Shown: piece after piece, positions 1 to 6,818 of the stretch | Layout of the letters: the number at the start of each line of letters is the position of its first letter | Numbering within the stretch: the first letter of the stretch is position 1 | Assembly: GCA_023425905.1 (NCBI GenBank) | Contig: JAFABT010000337.1 | Span: 1 to 6,818 of the forward strand | Length of the DNA stretch: 6,818 nt | Reading direction: 5' to 3' | Source: Actinomycetes bacterium | GTDB taxonomy: Bacteria > Actinomycetota > Actinomycetes > Actinomycetales > Cellulomonadaceae | Program-made: the position numbers and the translations under genes | The notes under the pieces: model-generated | Database searches by the model: none | What the model was told of the DNA's origin: nothing | What the model saw: only the letters and a program-made list of their open reading frames with translations

Positions 1-17
1 GTCGTGCGGCTGCCCGC

Positions 18-362
18 TCAGGCGGACCGACGGAGCTTGCCAGCCCGGAGGAGGTCGAGGCGCTCGTCGAGCAGCACCTCGAGCTCGGCGACGGTGCGCC
101 GCTCGAGCAGCATGTCCCAGTGGGTCCGCTGGTGCTTCGCGGGCTTCGCCTCGGGCTGCTCGGCGTCGCGCAGCAGCGCGGTCTCGCCGCAGCGGCACTC
201 CCACGTCGGGGGCACGTCGGCCTCGACCGAGAACGGCAGAATCGTCGTGTGCCCGGCGGGGCAGTCGTAGTGGGTCTGGAGGCGCGGGGCGAACTCGACG
301 TTCTCCTCGGTCTCCATGCTCTGGGAGCCGATGCGCATTCCGCGCAGCGATCGGTTGGCCAT
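18..362 (-). CDS. rbpA: RNA polymerase-binding protein RbpA
   Basis: This 114-aa protein is an actinobacterial RNA polymerase accessory factor that binds the core enzyme and the principal sigma factor and stabilises the open promoter complex. Recognisable parts are the N-terminal tail (LRGMRIGSQSMETE, residues 6-19), a small zinc-type core with C34, H38, C56 and C58, a linker, and the sigma-interaction helix beginning with the near-invariant THWDMLLERR (residues 80-89). Length matches the family (about 110-125 aa). The ATG is supported by AGGAGG at 369-374, six bases upstream. The second cysteine pair is CxC here, whereas I recall CxxC in Streptomyces RbpA. A SigR-type promoter lies at 431-457, consistent with stress-induced rbpA in Streptomyces. 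The gene is complete; the 17 bases after its stop, up to the window edge, show nothing further. Confidence 0.96.
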   Translation of the reverse strand: MANRSLRGMRIGSQSMETEENVEFAPRLQTHYDCPAGHTTILPFSVEADVPPTWECRCGETALLRDAEQPEAKPAKHQRTHWDMLLERRTVAELEVLLDERLDLLRAGKLRRSA

Positions 363-430
363 CGGTGTCCTCCTGGTACCTGGGTCGCACTGTCCGTGCG
401 CAGGTGTCGACGTGTTCCTCTGGCTGTTCC

Positions 431-457
431 AACGGCCGTGGAGGCATACGTGTTCCC
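431..457 (-). promoter_or_regulatory. SigR/SigH-type promoter of rbpA
   Basis: On the minus strand GGGAACA (457-451) is followed by 16 bases and then CGTT (434-431). This matches the published actinobacterial SigR/SigH consensus GGGAAYA-N16/17-CGTT. The expected transcript start is near 422-426, giving a 5' leader of about 60 nt that includes the rbpA Shine-Dalgarno. The element and spacing are read directly. The sigma-factor assignment rests on the consensus and on the known SigR control of rbpA in Streptomyces coelicolor. Confidence 0.65.
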
Positions 458-508
458 CGGTGTGGTGAAGGACACGTGAACGTTCCTGCGTCCCGGACAG
501 GGCGCGGG

Positions 509-520
509 GCCTCGCGAGGC
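509..520. repeat. 12-bp perfect palindrome in the rbpA-MFS gap
   Basis: GCCTCGCGAGGC is its own reverse complement. It lies about 50 bp upstream of the rbpA -35 element and about 110 bp past the MFS stop. It could be a protein-binding site, or a short hairpin with a 4-nt loop. In DNA this GC-rich a chance palindrome is possible. Confidence 0.4.
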
Positions 521-528
521 GCTGGGAT

Positions 529-560
529 GGGCTAGCGGATGTTCGCTACCCAGGCTAGCG
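529..560. repeat. ggctagcg direct and inverted repeat cluster
   Basis: GGCTAGCG occurs at 530-537 and again at 553-560, 23 bp apart centre to centre. An inverted copy CGCTACCC (544-551) lies between them. The left pair can fold into a hairpin: GGG-c-TAGCG, loop GATGTT, CGCTA-CCC. The right pair gives CGCTA(544-548)/TAGCG(556-560). It lies between the two minus-strand genes and could be an operator for rbpA, a processing or termination structure for the MFS transcript, or chance. No T-run follows on either strand. Confidence 0.4.
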
Positions 561-629
561 ACTTTGGTCCTCGTGCGCCCGGCATCCGGAGGTGAGGTGC
601 ATGACACCCGAGCCCGGCGCCGCACACGG

Positions 630-1925
630 TCACGGGGCGGGCCTCCTGGCGTCGTAGGCAAGGAACCCCCGCTGGGACGCCGTCATCGCGAGGACCGCCG
701 CGACGCACGCGAGCCCGCCCGCGATCGCGGCCACCGCCTCGCCCGTGACGACCGCGGCACGGCCTAACAGCAGCGTCCCGAGCTGCGGTCCACCCGCGAC
801 GACGACGATGAAGACGCCCTGCAGCCGACCCCGCATCGCGTCCGGGGTCGCCGCCTGGAGGATCGTCGAGCGGAACACCGAGCTCACGGTGTCGGCCGCA
901 CCGGCGATCGCGAGCACGGCGACGGCCGGCCACAGCACCCAGGAGGCGCCTCCCGCAGGCGTCGGCCCGGGTGAGAGACCGACGAGCAGGCCGAAGAGCG
1001 CGATCGCGAGCCCCCAGGCGACGACGCAGCCGACGACGACCCGGCCCTGGTGGCGGACACGTCCCAGAGGCCCCGAGAACAGGCCACCCAGGATCGTGCC
1101 CACGGCGATCCCTGCGACGAGCAGGCCCGCCGTCACCTCACCGCCGCCGACAAGAACGAGCCCGATCGCGGGGAACAGCACCCGAGGCATCGCGAGCACC
1201 ATCGCGCACAGGTCCACGAGGAAGGTCATCCGCACGTTCGGGCGGGTGCCGAGGTAGCGCAGCCCCTCGACGACGGAGCCGAGCCCGACGCGTCGTCGCC
1301 CGGTCTGCGCCGCACCGTCCGCCGCGAGGGGCGGCATCGCGGGCAGCGCGACGAGCGAGGCGATCGCGCCGAGGAGGAGGACGAGCTCGATGCCGTACGC
1401 CCACGTGTAGCCCACGGTTCCGACGAGCGCTCCTGCGGCAAGGGGCCCGAGCACGAGCGCCACCCCGAACGACAGGCTCCCCAGCGCGTTGGCGGCGGGG
1501 AGCAGACGGGGGCTCACAAGGCGAGGCACGATCGCCGACCGGGCGGGGGAGTTGATGGCGAAGAGGGCGTTCTGTGCCGCGACAAGCGCGTAGAGCAGCC
1601 ACAGCTCGACGACTCCCGCCCATGACGCCGCGGTGAGCACCGCGGCGACCACGGCGATGCCGACCTGCGTCGAGACGACGACGGCCCGGCGGTCGAACGC
1701 ATCGACGATCGCGCCGCCGTAGAGGCCGAAGACCACGAGCGGGACGACGGCGAACACGCCGACGAGCGCGGCGTCGCCCGTCGAGCCACCGACCTCGTAG
1801 ACCTGGAGGAGCACGGCGAAGCCGGTGAGCTGCGTGCCGACGCCCGACAGGGAGGTCCCGAGCCACATCCTGCGATAGGGGACCGACTCGCGCAGCGGCG
1901 CGAGATCGACCAGGACGTGACGCAC
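630..1925 (-). CDS. MFS exporter, EntS/DHA3-type drug efflux
   Basis: This is a 12-helix major facilitator of about 431 aa. It resembles the MFS_3/DHA3 group (EntS, Tap-like drug exporters), which use the proton gradient to export drugs or siderophores; the substrate is not readable from sequence. Seen: an N-terminal PLRESVPYRRMWLGTSLSGVG start typical of the group, a first helix over about residues 23-45, the motif A region GLYGGAIVDAFDRR (about 67-80) in the loop after helix 2, PARSAIVPRL near helix 5, alternating hydrophobic segments to the end, and DAMRGRLQGVF in the last third. The preferred start is GTG at 1925, because TACGAT (1937-1932) lies exactly six bases upstream, a leaderless arrangement. 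The conventional in-frame alternative is GTG at 1931 (433 aa), which has no Shine-Dalgarno. The gene is divergent from uvrA2, with overlapping promoters. No clear terminator was found after the stop. Confidence 0.9.
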   Translation of the reverse strand: MRHVLVDLAPLRESVPYRRMWLGTSLSGVGTQLTGFAVLLQVYEVGGSTGDAALVGVFAVVPLVVFGLYGGAIVDAFDRRAVVVSTQVGIAVVAAVLTAASWAGVVELWLLYALVAAQNALFAINSPARSAIVPRLVSPRLLPAANALGSLSFGVALVLGPLAAGALVGTVGYTWAYGIELVLLLGAIASLVALPAMPPLAADGAAQTGRRRVGLGSVVEGLRYLGTRPNVRMTFLVDLCAMVLAMPRVLFPAIGLVLVGGGEVTAGLLVAGIAVGTILGGLFSGPLGRVRHQGRVVVGCVVAWGLAIALFGLLVGLSPGPTPAGGASWVLWPAVAVLAIAGAADTVSSVFRSTILQAATPDAMRGRLQGVFIVVVAGGPQLGTLLLGRAAVVTGEAVAAIAGGLACVAAVLAMTASQRGFLAYDARRPAP

Positions 1926-1931
1926 GGGCAC

Positions 1932-1941
1932 ATCGTAGGCT
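1932..1941. promoter_or_regulatory. overlapping divergent -10 boxes, MFS and uvrA2
   Basis: On the minus strand TACGAT (1937-1932) is six bases upstream of GTG 1925. On the plus strand TAGGCT (1936-1941) would start a uvrA2 transcript near 1948 with a leader of about 40 nt. The two boxes share the TA at 1936-1937, so polymerase could probably not sit on both at once. Neither has a good -35. No actinobacterial LexA box (GAAC-N4-GTTC) is visible between the genes. The boxes are seen; promoter activity is inferred. Confidence 0.5.
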
Positions 1942-1987
1942 GGCGAGTGCGAGCGGGCGTCGAGAGCTGCGGATCGAGGGAGTCAGC

Positions 1988-4363
<2,376 letters not shown>

Positions 4364-4405
4364 CCCCACCAGTTCTCGTGATCCCCTCAAGAAGGGTGCA
4401 CAGCG

Positions 4406-4681
4406 ATGACGCGACGCGGCGCAGCCGGTACGGTCGTCGCGCTCCTGCTCCTCGGGGCGTGCGAGGACTTCTGGGGAATCCGGCTGCGCGAGGACGAGGG
4501 CGCCGACGGGCGCGGCGCCGGCGCGCCGATGGACGTCCGGATCGAGGGGAACCACCTCGACGGCGCCGCCAACGGGATCCGCGTCGACGCGGGTAGGGAC
4601 ATCATCCTTCGGGACAGCGAGACCTCCGGGGTGCGAGGCGACGAGGAACGCCTGGCTGTCGAGACCTCCTTCCTCAGGTGA
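4406..4681 (+). CDS. small putative lipoprotein, function unknown
   Basis: This is a 91-aa open frame that I do not recognise. The N-terminus looks like a lipoprotein signal: two arginines, a hydrophobic run and LLLLGAC with C19 as the lipidation site, so the mature part would be about 73 residues outside the membrane. Residues 43-75 (VRIEGNHLDG, then NGIRV, then IILRDSETSG) resemble rungs of a right-handed beta-helix (NosD-like), but a whole helix needs many more rungs, so this may be a remnant or a miniature. Codon third positions are strongly G/C, as in neighbouring genes, which argues it is coding. GAAGGG at 4391-4396, nine bases upstream, is an acceptable Shine-Dalgarno. It begins 42 bp after uvrA2 with no obvious terminator between, so read-through is likely. 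The nitroreductase -10 box follows 11 bp after its stop. Confidence 0.6.
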   Translation: MTRRGAAGTVVALLLLGACEDFWGIRLREDEGADGRGAGAPMDVRIEGNHLDGAANGIRVDAGRDIILRDSETSGVRGDEERLAVETSFLR

Positions 4682-4691
4682 CCGTTGCGGC

Positions 4692-4697
4692 TACGCT
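4692..4697 (+). promoter_or_regulatory. leaderless-type -10 box of the nitroreductase gene
   Basis: TACGCT fits the actinobacterial -10 form TANNNT. It is followed by exactly six bases and then ATG 4704, so transcription would begin at the start codon. No Shine-Dalgarno precedes the ATG and no good -35 is visible. Activity is inferred. Confidence 0.5.
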
Positions 4698-4703
4698 CCC
4701 ATC

Positions 4704-5195
4704 ATGAGTCGGCTGCGACCGTGGTACGCGATCAAGCGCTGGATGTATCGGGGGAACCGCCCGCGTGGCTGGGCGCGTGCGGTGAACGCGGTCTACGGAT
4801 GGGCCTTCGCCGGACGTTGGCTGCGGTACCGCCCGGCCGCGACGCTCGAGGTCGTCGGACGACGCTCGGGCGCGGCGATCACGCTCCCGGTGGCGATCGC
4901 CGACGTCGGCGCCGAGAGGTTCCTCGTCTCGATGCTCGGAGAGTCGAGCTGGGTGCTCAACGTCCGGGCGGCCGACGGTCGCGCCGTCATCCTGCAGCGT
5001 GGCCAGCGCGTGCCGGTGCGGTTGCACGAGATCGACGTCGCTGACCGTCCGCCGGTGCTGCGTCGGTACCTCGAGCTCGCGCCCGGTGCGCGCCCGCACG
5101 TGCCGGTCCCATGGCGGGCCCCGGTAGCCGAGTTCGCAGGCATTGCCGCGAACTTCCCGGTGTTCCGCATCGAACCAGAGAGCGCCGATAAGTGA
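4704..5195 (+). CDS. deazaflavin-dependent nitroreductase family protein
   Basis: This 163-aa protein belongs to the Ddn/F420H2-dependent quinone reductase family (split beta-barrel, formerly DUF385). Members use reduced F420 to reduce quinones, nitro compounds and other xenobiotics; the substrate here is unknown. Seen: GRRSG (52-56), the strand LVSMLGES (74-81) followed by W83, N86 and VRAADGRAV (87-95), PVRLHEI (104-110), and the C-terminal APVAEFAGIAANFPVFRI (139-156), all in the usual order and at the usual spacing. The N-terminal 45 residues carry several aromatic and arginine residues, as in membrane-associated Ddn. The start is set by the TACGCT-N6-ATG geometry and there is no ribosome site. 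It starts 22 bp after the lipoprotein stop but appears to be transcribed on its own. A functional F420 pathway elsewhere in the genome would be required. Confidence 0.88.
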   Translation: MSRLRPWYAIKRWMYRGNRPRGWARAVNAVYGWAFAGRWLRYRPAATLEVVGRRSGAAITLPVAIADVGAERFLVSMLGESSWVLNVRAADGRAVILQRGQRVPVRLHEIDVADRPPVLRRYLELAPGARPHVPVPWRAPVAEFAGIAANFPVFRIEPESADK

Positions 5196-5306
5196 CATTA
5201 TGACAAATCAGCGGCTGCACGCTGCATCCTGTGCCCCGGCCTCACAGTCGTTGCGGCTGCGAGACGAGACGCCGGTCTCCGCGAGATCGATCGACCTCGC
5301 TCGCCG
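5196..5306. other. intergenic gap, nothing decisive
   Basis: This gap between the nitroreductase and PAT-like genes has an unusually AT-rich start (acattatgacaaat, 5196-5209). The octamer GCGGCTGC occurs twice (5211-5218 and 5253-5260), and there is a 5-bp hairpin GAGAC/GTCTC with loop GCCG (5266-5279). No T-run follows the hairpin, so a terminator is not convincing. No coding frame is supported. Confidence 0.3.
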
Positions 5307-5312
5307 TACCGT
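5307..5312 (+). promoter_or_regulatory. leaderless-type -10 box of the PAT-like GNAT gene
   Basis: TACCGT (TANNNT form) is followed by six bases and then GTG 5319, the first in-frame start codon. There is no Shine-Dalgarno before that GTG. This geometry is the main reason to prefer GTG 5319 over ATG 5328. Activity is inferred. Confidence 0.5.
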
Positions 5313-5318
5313 GCGAAG

Positions 5319-5822
5319 GTGACCGTCATGCCGACCGTTGCGCCTATGCGCGCTGAGCACGCCCGCGCCGTCCTGGACATATACAGCGCGGGCATCGCGA
5401 CCGGCATTGCGACCTTCCAGTCCGAGCCGCCGGCCTGGGACGAGTTCGACGCCGCGCACCTGCCTCATCACCGCTTCGTGGCCATCGACGACGACGACGA
5501 GGTGCTCGGGTGGATCGCGGCGTCGCCCGTGTCAGGACGCTGCACGTACGCCGGCGTCGTGGAGAGCTCCGTCTACGTCGCCCCCGACGCGCGCGGGTGC
5601 GGCGTCGGGCGCCTCCTGCTCGACGCACTGCTCGGCTCGGCACGCGCCGGCGGGATCTGGACCGTCCAAGCCGGGGTGTTCCCCGAGAACACTGCGAGCC
5701 TCGCGCTGCACGAGGCCGCGACCTTCCGCGTCGTCGGCACACGCGAACGCCTGGGCAAGATGACGCACGGCCCCTTGGCGGGACGATGGCTCGACGTCGT
5801 CCTGCTGGAGAAGCGGCTCTAG
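5319..5822 (+). CDS. GNAT N-acetyltransferase, phosphinothricin acetyltransferase-like
   Basis: This 167-aa GNAT transfers an acetyl group from acetyl-CoA to an amine. It resembles the phosphinothricin/methionine sulfoximine/arsinothricin acetyltransferase group (PAT, MnaT/YncA, ArsN1). Group features seen: IYSAGIATGIATFQSEPP (21-38), the substrate-side run SPVSGRCTYAGVVESSVYV (69-87), the acetyl-CoA motif RGCGVG (92-97, RxxGxG form), GIWTVQAGVFPENTASLALHE (112-132) with N124, and a C-terminal strand LDVVLLEKR. Which amino-acid analogue it acts on cannot be told from sequence; relatives range from broad methionine-analogue enzymes to herbicide or antibiotic resistance. The GTG start at 5319 gives the expected length and sits six bases after TACCGT. 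The gene converges on a second GNAT, with 25 bp between the stops. Confidence 0.92.
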   Translation: MTVMPTVAPMRAEHARAVLDIYSAGIATGIATFQSEPPAWDEFDAAHLPHHRFVAIDDDDEVLGWIAASPVSGRCTYAGVVESSVYVAPDARGCGVGRLLLDALLGSARAGGIWTVQAGVFPENTASLALHEAATFRVVGTRERLGKMTHGPLAGRWLDVVLLEKRL

Positions 5823-5828
5823 TCCAGA

Positions 5829-5867
5829 TCCTCGACGACTCGCCCCGTCAGTTCGCGAGCTCGAGGA
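5829..5867. terminator. possible bidirectional hairpin between convergent GNAT genes
   Basis: TCCTCGA (5829-5835) pairs with TCGAGGA (5861-5867). Inside it CTCG (5838-5841) pairs with CGAG (5856-5859) around a 14-nt loop. The right arm lies in the last codons of the minus-strand GNAT. The position between convergent stops fits a shared terminator, but no T-run follows on either side, so this is tentative. Confidence 0.3.
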
Positions 5868-6336
5868 CCCAGCGTCGCTCGCTGCGCTGGGGGTCGCGGA
5901 CGAGTGCGACGACCTCGTCCGTAGGCGTGAAGCCCTTGCGACGCGCCACCGCCTGACCCTTGCCGTCGTCCTGGGCGACCCATGCGCACAGCCGCGCCGC
6001 GGCCTGCTCGCGCGCCCACTCTGCGGCGGCGTGGATGAGCGCACCTCCGACGCCTGCGCTCCGTTCGAACGGGCGCACCCACAGCGACATGATCAACCGC
6101 TCGTCCACCGGCGTGCCCGGCTCCTGGATGACGTTGACGAGGCCAAGTGGCCTGCCGTCGTGCTCGGCGACGAACGACGTCGACCCCCGGAGTCGTAGCC
6201 GCCAGTGACGCTCCTGGAAGCCCTCCTCCCGTGCGAGGTTGCCACCCACCGACTGGGGCGAGTCACGGAGCGCGTCGAGACGGAGGTCACGGTAGACGGC
6301 CCAGTCGTCCTCGCTGAGGATGCGCACGCTCACCAT
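5848..6336 (-). CDS. GNAT family N-acetyltransferase
   Basis: This is a GNAT of about 162 aa with unknown substrate. The sequence shows VRILSEDDWAVYRDLRLDAL at the N-terminus (4-23), SFVAEHDGRPLGLVNV (strands 2-3, about 54-69), ERLIMSLWVRPFERSAGVGGALI (strand 4 plus the acetyl-CoA motif RSAGVG at about 92-97), and a final ARRKGFTPTDEVV region. The usual Asn before the last helix is not evident (DDGKGQAVARRKGF). I chose ATG 6336. GTG 6333, the next codon, is an alternative because TATGTG (6345-6340) lies six bases before it, an imperfect leaderless box. The frame extends to GTG 6384, but the extra 16 residues look non-conserved and have no well-placed ribosome site. It converges on the PAT-like gene and lies downstream of the 52-aa acidic protein on the same strand, 130 bp away. 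Confidence 0.88.
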   Translation of the reverse strand: MVSVRILSEDDWAVYRDLRLDALRDSPQSVGGNLAREEGFQERHWRLRLRGSTSFVAEHDGRPLGLVNVIQEPGTPVDERLIMSLWVRPFERSAGVGGALIHAAAEWAREQAAARLCAWVAQDDGKGQAVARRKGFTPTDEVVALVRDPQRSERRWVLELAN

Positions 6337-6466
6337 GGACACATACTGCCCCAGCACCGTCCCGATGCGCGCCATCTGCGGCACTCCGACACCAATGAGC
6401 AGTACTTCTCACCCGTCCGGACGACCGGCGCCGCATGCCAGATCCCGCACCCGGCAGGCGTCCGGC

Positions 6467-6625
6467 CTACCCGTCGAGGTGGCGGGGCTTGTCGTCGTCC
6501 TCCCGGACGGCGTCAGCGACGTCCTCCTCAGGGCGGGGCGGGATGGTCGCGTCGTACTCGAGATCGGCGACCTCGCCGCTCAGCGGCGTGGGAGTGCTCT
6601 CAGGGGCGGGGACGGACTCGGTCAT
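6467..6625 (-). CDS. 52-aa acidic proline-rich protein, function unknown
   Basis: This is a small protein that I do not recognise. It has 15 Asp/Glu against 4 Lys/Arg, six prolines in the first 31 residues, no cysteine and no membrane segment, so it is probably largely disordered and cytoplasmic. The strongest evidence is the start: AAGGAGG at 6636-6630, four bases before ATG 6625, an excellent Shine-Dalgarno. A longer reading from GTG 6652 would ignore this site. A -10-like TAGGTT (6659-6654) sits just beyond the upstream gene's terminator, consistent with its own promoter. It could also be expressed by read-through from the biotin-enzyme gene upstream. No clear terminator follows; a weak CCGGAC/GTCCGG pairing exists across about 6415-6465. 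Confidence 0.6.
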   Translation of the reverse strand: MTESVPAPESTPTPLSGEVADLEYDATIPPRPEEDVADAVREDDDKPRHLDG

Positions 6626-6653
6626 CGTGCCTCCTTCAACGGGGTTCGGCACA

Positions 6654-6659
6654 AACCTA
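6654..6659 (-). promoter_or_regulatory. possible -10 box for the 52-aa protein gene
   Basis: The minus strand reads TAGGTT (6659-6654), of TANNNT form. It would put the transcript start near 6647, about 22 bases before the start codon and just upstream of the Shine-Dalgarno. A -35 at normal spacing would fall inside the terminator stem and shows no TTGACA likeness. Weak. Confidence 0.3.
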
Positions 6660-6669
6660 GGACGTCACT

Positions 6670-6706
6670 CCCCTGCCCGCCACGCGTGATGCATGGCGGG
6701 CAGGGG
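6670..6706 (-). terminator. strong hairpin terminator of the biotin-domain gene
   Basis: CCCCTGCCCGCCA (6670-6682) is the exact complement of TGGCGGGCAGGGG (6694-6706). This gives a perfect 13-bp GC-rich stem with an 11-nt loop, starting 19 bases past the stop of the minus-strand gene at 6726. No T-run follows, which is common for actinobacterial terminators. The orientation is assigned from the upstream gene. Confidence 0.8.
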
Positions 6707-6725
6707 CGCGAGGGTCCGACGGTCG

Positions 6726-6818
6726 TCACTCGATGACGAGGACGAGGTCGCCCCCTTCAAGCTGCTGGACGGCACCGATCGCGATGCGTCGCACCGTGCC
6801 CGCGACAGGGGTCGTGAT
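6726..6818 (-). CDS. biotin-carrier domain C-terminus, likely pyruvate carboxylase (partial)
   Basis: Only the last 30 residues and the stop are in the window; the gene continues past the right edge. The reading is TTPVAGTVRRIAI followed by GAVQQLEGGDLVLVIE. This is the second half of a biotinyl/lipoyl-type barrel, the part just after the modified lysine: the P-x-x-G-x-V turn, then a hydrophobic strand, then G-D-L and a closing strand. The EGGDL ending resembles the C-terminus of actinobacterial pyruvate carboxylase, which makes oxaloacetate from pyruvate. Other biotin enzymes (acyl-CoA carboxylase alpha chain, oxaloacetate decarboxylase) and lipoyl proteins end similarly. The lysine motif itself is outside the window. 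A strong terminator follows. Confidence 0.7.
   Translation of the reverse strand: MTTPVAGTVRRIAIGAVQQLEGGDLVLVIE

Noticed and set aside
478..485. GAACGTTC palindrome as a LexA (SOS) box
   Set aside because: The actinobacterial LexA site needs four bases between GAAC and GTTC. Here there are none, and it is far from uvrA2.
971..1625. Plus-strand frames of about 190 codons opposite the MFS gene
   Set aside because: Arginine/proline-rich translations with no motif and no ribosome site; shadows of the MFS gene.
4382..4396. CCCT/AGGG mini-hairpin as the uvrA2 terminator
   Set aside because: Only four base pairs, and the right arm is better explained as the Shine-Dalgarno of the lipoprotein gene.
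4683..5258. cgttgcggct repeated at 4683-4692 and 5249-5258
   Set aside because: The two copies sit at different distances from the following -10 boxes, and a 10-mer match in GC-rich DNA can be chance; no shared role is supported.
6320..6736. Plus-strand frame of 138 codons over the right-hand intergenic region
   Set aside because: It runs through the terminator hairpin and the well-supported minus-strand 52-aa gene; the translation has no recognisable features.

Overview
The window is high-GC DNA with strong G/C preference at third codon positions. RbpA, a protein restricted to Actinobacteria, is encoded at the left end, so the source is an actinobacterium. The overall look suggests Micrococcales (for example a Cellulomonas relative), but the genus is a guess.

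Layout, left to right. (1) rbpA, on the minus strand at 18-362, lies behind a near-perfect SigR/SigH-type (disulfide-stress sigma factor) promoter. (2) A 267-bp gap carries that promoter, a 12-bp palindrome and a cluster of ggctagcg repeats. (3) An MFS exporter of the EntS/DHA3 type is on the minus strand and is divergent from a class II UvrA (UvrA2, 791 aa) on the plus strand. Their predicted -10 boxes overlap in a gap of about 60 bp. (4) Downstream of uvrA2 on the plus strand come a small putative lipoprotein, a deazaflavin (F420)-dependent nitroreductase-family protein and a phosphinothricin-acetyltransferase-like GNAT. (5) On the minus strand, converging on these, are a second GNAT and a 52-aa acidic, proline-rich protein of unknown function. 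(6) At the right edge is the C-terminal end of a biotin-carrier domain, probably of pyruvate carboxylase, closed by a strong 13-bp-stem terminator.

Functional reading. A probable core transcription factor (rbpA) and a probable core metabolic gene (biotin enzyme) bracket a run of accessory genes that all look protective: efflux, UvrA2-type DNA-lesion tolerance, F420-type reduction and N-acetylation. They do not look like one operon, because several have their own promoters.

The most striking sequence pattern is promoter geometry. Three genes (MFS, nitroreductase, PAT-like GNAT) show a TANNNT box followed by exactly six bases and then GTG or ATG, which predicts leaderless mRNAs. The second GNAT is a near match. 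rbpA, uvrA2, the lipoprotein and the 52-aa protein instead have Shine-Dalgarno sequences. I saw no tRNA, rRNA, CRISPR array or insertion sequence, and no clearly undescribed multi-gene system. The divergent MFS/UvrA2 pair is the best candidate for a functional module.
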